64,000 bases of DNA from Isoetes taiwanensis (Eukaryota; Streptophyta; Lycopodiopsida; Isoetales; Isoetaceae): the NCBI GenBank assembly GCA_021234155.1, contig JAJEKV010000063.1:370001-434000 (forward strand). Reading direction: 5' to 3'. The notes beneath the pieces are model-generated. The model searched no databases and had not been told where the DNA came from. It saw nothing but the letters and a program-made list of their open reading frames with translations. Below, piece after piece: positions 58,497 through 64,000 of this stretch. The stretch's first letter is position 1. Each line of letters begins with the position of its first letter. A program made the position numbers and the translations under genes.

Positions 58497-61400
58497 ATAT
58501 TATGTCCTTGATGGTTGGGTCTTTGCAATTTTGAAGCTGCTTTTTCTGTTACCTTTATGTGCTTTTCTGCAGATGTTTTTCTAAACTAGAACGAACATGT
58601 GTTGGTGTCTACCAAGTGAAGATTCTGGTTATCTTTTTGGAGCAGTAATAGTAGCCTGTTTAAATTTCTCATCCAGGTATTTTCAGGTTCTTTTCGCTAT
58701 TCTTTGATGTTAATTCTCTTGAAGCCTCATTTCAGTTCTTGCTGCAAAGCACCGTCTCCATACATCCTTGTTCATTACTACGAAAATGTTAAAGTCTTTA
58801 AGCTCATTTTGCTTCAGTGTTAAAATTTGGATCGATTTCCATATAATTGGAGAAGCCCTTCCACAAGCATTTTTCATGAACTTATATAAGAATCTTGCAG
58901 GAATAGCCTAATTAGAGGTGAATAATACTAGAGACCAATCATTAGATTAACTTAGAGACAGCAATTACACATTTAAACTGGTTGTTTAGCAGTTACATGA
59001 TTTTCAAATTACAATATATTTTCAAACAATTTGTTTTACACCATTTTGATGTGCTTCCTTTTGCCTGGGCATAACAAGACCAATGCATCATGTGTAGGAT
59101 TGTGGTAAGATGCCTCTGGTTTGTGTTGTGCGATATGTCTAATAGGACATTGCCAATATGGTACGACGTAAAAGTCGCTTCTTCTTCTTTGGTAATTATA
59201 ATGTATTGAATATATCTGTGCAATTGCCATCTTTTTGTTTCCACAAAATTAATTTTCTGTACTTACTTTCACAAATATGTTCGGCAATTTGGTAGAAATT
59301 TTGACAAAATTTTGCAAACTTTACAAGATCAAGATTGGACTTCCTATTCATCCCATTCATAAGACTAATTTTGGTGGAACTTCAACCAACACCATCTAGA
59401 TTTTAGTGCAAAAAAATAGTGCAAGTCATGTGTTAGCAGCAGCGGCCATGAACTCAAGTATTTTTTTATAGTATTTTGGTCGCCAATTTCGTCTATCTAT
59501 TTTTGTTAGGATCTACGATGGCGCTAGAGTTGGAGCTTCTGACTATGTTTCTAGAAGTGCAAAAACAAGAATTTGCAGTCCGTTTCCATTTTTTGTCCTT
59601 CCTATTTTATGTTTCTTTAGCTTGAATCTAACACAAGCTACAGCCTTGCACTGTGCTTCACTAGGAAGGCAAGGCTAGACTCGCTGTGTTTCTTTCTGCA
59701 GCCCTGCGCTGGGTTAGGAAATCAAGGCCAATTACAAATTGCCTGTAGATGTAGTCACAACTTGCTTGTAGCTTAGAAAACAGAACATACAAAACCTTCA
59801 TATAACTTCATCTGTTTACTTGGCGTGCATAGCCAAATAGAAAAAACACATATTAGCATATCGTGAACAGAGCATACAAAACCTTCATTTAGCTTATCTG
59901 CTTTTGATGTGCCATAGCTGCTACAGAGCCATTGCCATCGCTAGATCTGTCAGCCAAAATGGCTCCCAAATACCTATATTTTGAGTTCAAGGTATTTGGT
60001 ATTGCATTCTGGCCTGGTCTATGACTCGCTCCTAGCTAACACTGGTCATGGCACCCCACCGGTCCATGCCAGAATGCAATCCCAAATTCCTTGAACTCAT
60101 AAAAATTACAATGACCGTTTCTCTAAATCAGTCATCCCATGGACTAGTGCAAGGTAGCAAGTGACTAGGTTGGCTATATTATGGTTATTTAAGAGCCTCT
60201 ACAACTTATGAGCTCAACTCTCCAAGATATCATATCCTCCTAGAGGCTCACAAAGATCTTCCAGGCTTCTAACTCAGTTGAGACTACAAATATAACTTTA
60301 GACGAAGGGGCTCTTAACGATCTACTATCATTGCAGCATATAAACAAGAGCACTCGAATTTTGGTTCGAAAATAAGGGTGTTTGTCCCCGAAAATCCGGC
60401 CATCCTTAAAAATTTCCGACGAGATAAAAAAAATTCGGCGTTTTCTGGCTATTTTTTGCAAAAAATCCAGGAAATAGGCTGAAAAAAGAGGTGAACTTAG
60501 CTTTTATCCGGTAACAGAAAATGGAAGGCGGCATTTTTCCCAGTTTTTCCAGTTGGGTGGGCCACTAAATTCGAGCCCTGCTCGGATCACGAGCCACCTT
60601 GGGGAAGTGTGTCAGTCAAAAAATAACTTGACTGAATTGCTTGAAACAGCATACGGGCTATAAAGTAAGGTATCAAGTTGATGCATTTAGTGGGTTGTGC
60701 TTAAGTGGTTTTGGGCTTCAGAGTTTATTTATTTTGCACTTCTAGTACATTGACCTTGCATGAGCTTTATCAACACCATGTTCGGCTATTTCTAATAATA
60801 GAAGGATGGTTGGAGGCATTTATAGGCAAAAACAATTAACTTGTAAATATCAAGTTGATAAATTTTGTGCAATGAGCAAGACTCTGTATGTATATGAGCC
60901 ATTGAAAATGGATGAAAATGGACTTGTTTGCAAGAAATAGGACGAGACTGAGTCTGTATTTCGGACAAGTGAATTTTGTGTCAGGGTTTACTGTGCTATT
61001 GCTGTCTCCTTGCTTTCAAGTGCATGTCTTTGTTATCATGTTTATATAGATAGAACTCTTCAAATCTCTATATGTCACAAGTGAATATCCCTGGAAACAA
61101 ACCCTTGTTGATGAAAAGAAAATGAAGCTGCCTAGCAATGTGATTGGATTTCAAGCATTGTTTTGATGCCTCTAATAGCTTTGTGCTTAAGAGTACGTTG
61201 ATTTTGTAACGAAAAAAACTCATACAGTTGCAAGTTTACGGTGCTATGTTGCCAGTACTTGTTATGCTTCTAGATACAAATTGGGGTCATACACAAATCT
61301 GAATCATAGCCTCGGCTTGTTCGAGTCTATTATGCAAACCAAAGCCAAGTGCGGCAATCTAGATTTTGTCTTCTTCTTTTTTGGACAAAAAGGCAATTTC

Positions 61401-61800
61401 TTTAATGTTGTTAGGGTATGGTCACATGAAGATATCAACAGCGATGCCTTCATGTCGACATCAGCATCTAAATCTAGAAATGGTCTCATGAAGATGTCCA
61501 CTGCACCGGAGCTCCTGCACTGTTCTTCTTCCTGTTAAGAACTTTGCGTCGCCACGTGTCCTCAGATTTTCCACGTGTTGAGATCCAAAGGATTCATGTT
61601 GACATGAATCCTTTTCAACCGAGTAGAGAATCGGTGGAAGAGATAGACGTCAACATGGATTCTTTCATATCAGAAAACTGCATGTGACCCTTTTGTTTTG
61701 TTTTTCTGGCATCTATTGATCGATGTCAACGTCTTCATGTGACCCCGCCCTTATGCTAGCACTTTATGATTTGCAACTTGAATGGCTTGGCCAAAGCTAT
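58497..61800. other. Spacer downstream of AVT1
   Basis: Starts with the likely 3' untranslated region. No other gene is supported. A phrase pair (AACATACAAAACCTTCAT and GCATACAAAACCTTCAT near 59785 and 59873) shows a small duplication. Confidence 0.5.
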
Positions 61801-61814
61801 TTAATTATTCTATA

Positions 61815-62490
61815 GTGGGAGTCCTCGAATTTTGATTTCCAGGTAAAAACAGGCAACCAGGTTCGATGGTTTAAAATTTGCCACTTACACAGAATAGAGT
61901 TCATAGAATTCCGTCTGATTCGGGCAAGCTTCCATCTGATTCGGACAATATTATCATCGGAAGCAGTAATGCTCAACTGGAAAACCATATTCAACATCTC
62001 AAAAGGCCTCTTTAATGGTGTGGCCTTGCTCATAGGTCACTAAACGCTTACAAGATGATCTCTTCTATTTTTTCTTTTTTTTTTTCCCACCAATCTCGGT
62101 CATTTTCCTCTTCTTGCGCACATGCTTATTAGTTTTGTCAGCTCATATGCATTTTAAAAAGCAAGCTATTTCAATTTTATTCTCAACCTTTTAATGTTGA
62201 TTTCATACTGCCGAACTCATGGCCAGATGTTTGAATGGCACAAAATCCTTAAAGATTGTCAAGACATTGCTAAAACAACATTTAACAAATGGGAGGAAGG
62301 CTTCACAAATATGCTATTCTACTTGATATTGCTGGGCAATTTAGTGAGCAATCTCATCTCCATAGCCGACACATTAGTCTACATTCTCCCAGCTCCCAGA
62401 ATGGGCTTCTCATGGTTTTATAAGTCTACGACCAGACCTCAGCAATTCTCTAAGGTAGGTCAAGTCTATGACCAGACCTCAGCAATTCTC
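61815..62490 (+). pseudogene. Truncated pseudogene copy of the AVT1-type transporter
   Basis: 61815-62040 follows the first exon of the neighbour gene and its intron border (GGGAGTCCTCGAATTTTGAT, AATTCCGTCTGATTC, GGTGTGGCCTTGCTCATAGG) with deletions. 62125-62455 follows exon two: CATGGCCAGATGTTTGAATG, then QDIAKTTFNKWEEGFTNMLF and LLGNLVSNLISIADTLVYIL, then a jump from PAPRMGFS straight to WFYKS, deleting about 80 codons. The end CGACCAGACCTCAGCAATTC is repeated 48 bp later. Exon three is absent. This is a decayed tandem duplicate, about 4.7 kb downstream of the parent. Confidence 0.9.
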
Positions 62491-62913
62491 TAAGGCAATT
62501 TCTTTTCTTTTCTTTTTTCCTCTTTTCTTTCTTTTTTAATTTTTTAAATTGTGCTATTGCAAACAATGGTTTTTATTGTGCATATTGTGGCTCAAGCACA
62601 CCCAAGCATAAGGTAGTTTATTACCTTGCACAACCTTTAGTTATAGAGCTATTTGGCATTGCCTACTCAATGTGATTGGATAATGCTAGTTCACCTTTTA
62701 GGGCCTGAGTTTCCTTTAGCTATAATCGATATCCAGGCCATGCAATGGGAAAAAGACCCTTGTAAAATGAGACTACATTGTTGGTTTAACTGTAACCTAG
62801 GCTATTTAATAGTTAAGGATGGCTTGGTGGATACCCTTAAATCTCATAGCGAAAATACTAAGTTGTGAATTCCCTTGTATGACTTGGATAAGTCTGATTC
62901 CCTTATATGACCC
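62491..62913. other. Spacer with pyrimidine-rich low-complexity DNA
   Basis: TTTTC-type low complexity at 62497-62545, then unremarkable sequence. CTGATTCCCTTATATGACCC next to the LINE C tail resembles TTCCCTTGTATGACTTGG 30 bp to the left; this may be a local duplication rather than a target-site duplication. Confidence 0.5.
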
Positions 62914-64000
62914 TTTTTTTTTTGAAGAATAAAGAATACTCATTTATAAGTGAACTTTTACGAAGCCCTATAGAAGATACACTAGTAAGACACCCTTTGA
63001 ACATGTTTGAAGAGGGGGTAGCTACAAAGCCCATTTGTAGTCAGATATGTAGGTGACTTCTTACGGTGGTAGCTCGATGAATGTTTCTCAAAACCAACAT
63101 TCGAAGAGAAGCATCACCCTCAAACACAAATTTAAACTTTCTCATCTTGTTAATAAGTATGTTCAGTGCTTGTGAACATGTAACATATGCACCTTTGCCT
63201 AGAGTAAAAGAGTTTCGTCTCTTCCAAATAACCCATAATGCCCATGATCTGACAATATGAAAAGCGATGCATTTTGAGACTGACCACTCTATTGGATACA
63301 TGCCTAGAAGGTCGCTTGTCTTCAGTGCAATGTTAAACATATCCATACACCATATCTACATAGCTTGCAGGTCAATGCACTCTATTAGGTTGTGTTCTAA
63401 AGATTCTTTTTCAATCTTGTGGACAGAGTGGGCTCACATAATGCTTGAATTTGAACACCCTACTATTTATCATAGGGGCCCTATAGACCACTTGCCATAA
63501 TAAATCATTCACTCGAGGAGGAAAAAGTTTCATCCACATATCTCTCCAGATTTCACAAATGACCCCACCTGTAAAGACTGGTCTGGACCCCAAGGTTTCT
63601 TGCTCATGCAATTAATGTCTTTTGGTAGAGTCACAGCAATACATTTGCATATTGCCTTGTCCTTGCTCTGAAGGCCAAAATTTTGCTTGAAGGCTATCCA
63701 TTCCATTAATTGGCCAGTCGTCGTACCATGCTGCACATGAATCAATGCCGCAATTGACCGTCTTATCACTCTAACGTCAGCTAATATAGCCAACGGTCCA
63801 TTCTTGTTGCTTTAATTGATTGCGATCCACCATGGCGGAGTACTACTCGCATTGCAACTATTGATATCTAACTTGAACAGCCATTTCACCACATTCCATG
63901 TAGTGATGAGTCCTCTCAAGAATGGAGAAACCTGAAAGGCTTAGAGTTTATTTTACCAACGGTGGAGATAATGGTTGGTTGACTTTCAACAGTCTTTTTT
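62914..64000 (-). mobile_element. L1-type LINE (LINE C), 3' end, runs off the window
   Basis: Minus strand. The 3' end is TTTATTCTTC followed by 10 A (plus-strand T run 62914-62923). The C-terminal ORF2 region is seen in broken frames: MWMKLFPPRVNDLLWQVVYR, then ESLEHNLIECIDLQ, then SWALWVIWKRRNSFTLGKG, the zf-RVT region plus the C-terminal tail of plant L1 ORF2. The frame at 63530-63793 (LMEWIAFKQNFG, CKCIAVTLPKDINCMSKKPW) belongs to the region just before it. The reverse transcriptase core lies beyond the right edge. Confidence 0.8.

Overview
This is land-plant nuclear DNA. The evidence is spliced exons with GT..AG borders, plant-type L1 LINEs, tRNA-derived SINEs, a decayed plastid 23S rRNA fragment, and plant gene families (AVT1 amino acid transporter, PMP22/Mpv17, THO2, CYP710, DDB1, USP-kinase, nodulin-like MFS). 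The window is repeat-dominated with large decayed spacers, which suggests a large genome such as a fern or another non-seed plant. The clade is inference; the sequence does not settle it.

Layout. 1-5.3 kb: spacer with a (TAGAA)n microsatellite, a tandem duplication and one tRNA-derived SINE. 5.3-12.5 kb: a decayed L1 LINE whose ORF1 stop and ORF2 start overlap as ATGA, with a foreign insert in ORF2. 13.3-44.0 kb: a head-to-tail array of related elements separated by (TA)n tracts. Their heads read ACAAGTnnnTGTACTA and their tails read ATAATTGT or close variants. Three are long (13344-22606, 22613-27281, 32071-41363) and carry pieces of unrelated host genes, nearly all antisense to the element: THO2, CYP710, PMP22/Mpv17, a USP-type kinase, DDB1 and a TRM7/FtsJ-type methyltransferase. 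The shorter ones (27323-32036, and an inverted copy at 41602-43998) are filled with degenerate AGATTCC-type short repeats. An apparently identical 218-bp sequence lies on both sides of the inverted copy.

44.2-50.3 kb: spacer with exon remnants of a nodulin-like/NFD4 MFS transporter, a tRNA-like doublet and a SINE dimer. 50.4-54.8 kb: a GC-rich L1 LINE with an intact FADD box and poly(A) tail. 57.0-58.5 kb: the best host gene, the last three exons of a vacuolar amino acid transporter (AVT1 type), followed at 61.8-62.5 kb by a truncated pseudogene copy. 62.9-64.0 kb: the 3' end of a third LINE, on the minus strand, running out of the window.

The genes do not form a pathway. The theme is transposition: LINE/SINE decay plus an unusual TA-tract-anchored family that seems to have collected host gene fragments with introns retained. 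All family assignments are from reading translations by eye; no database search was possible.
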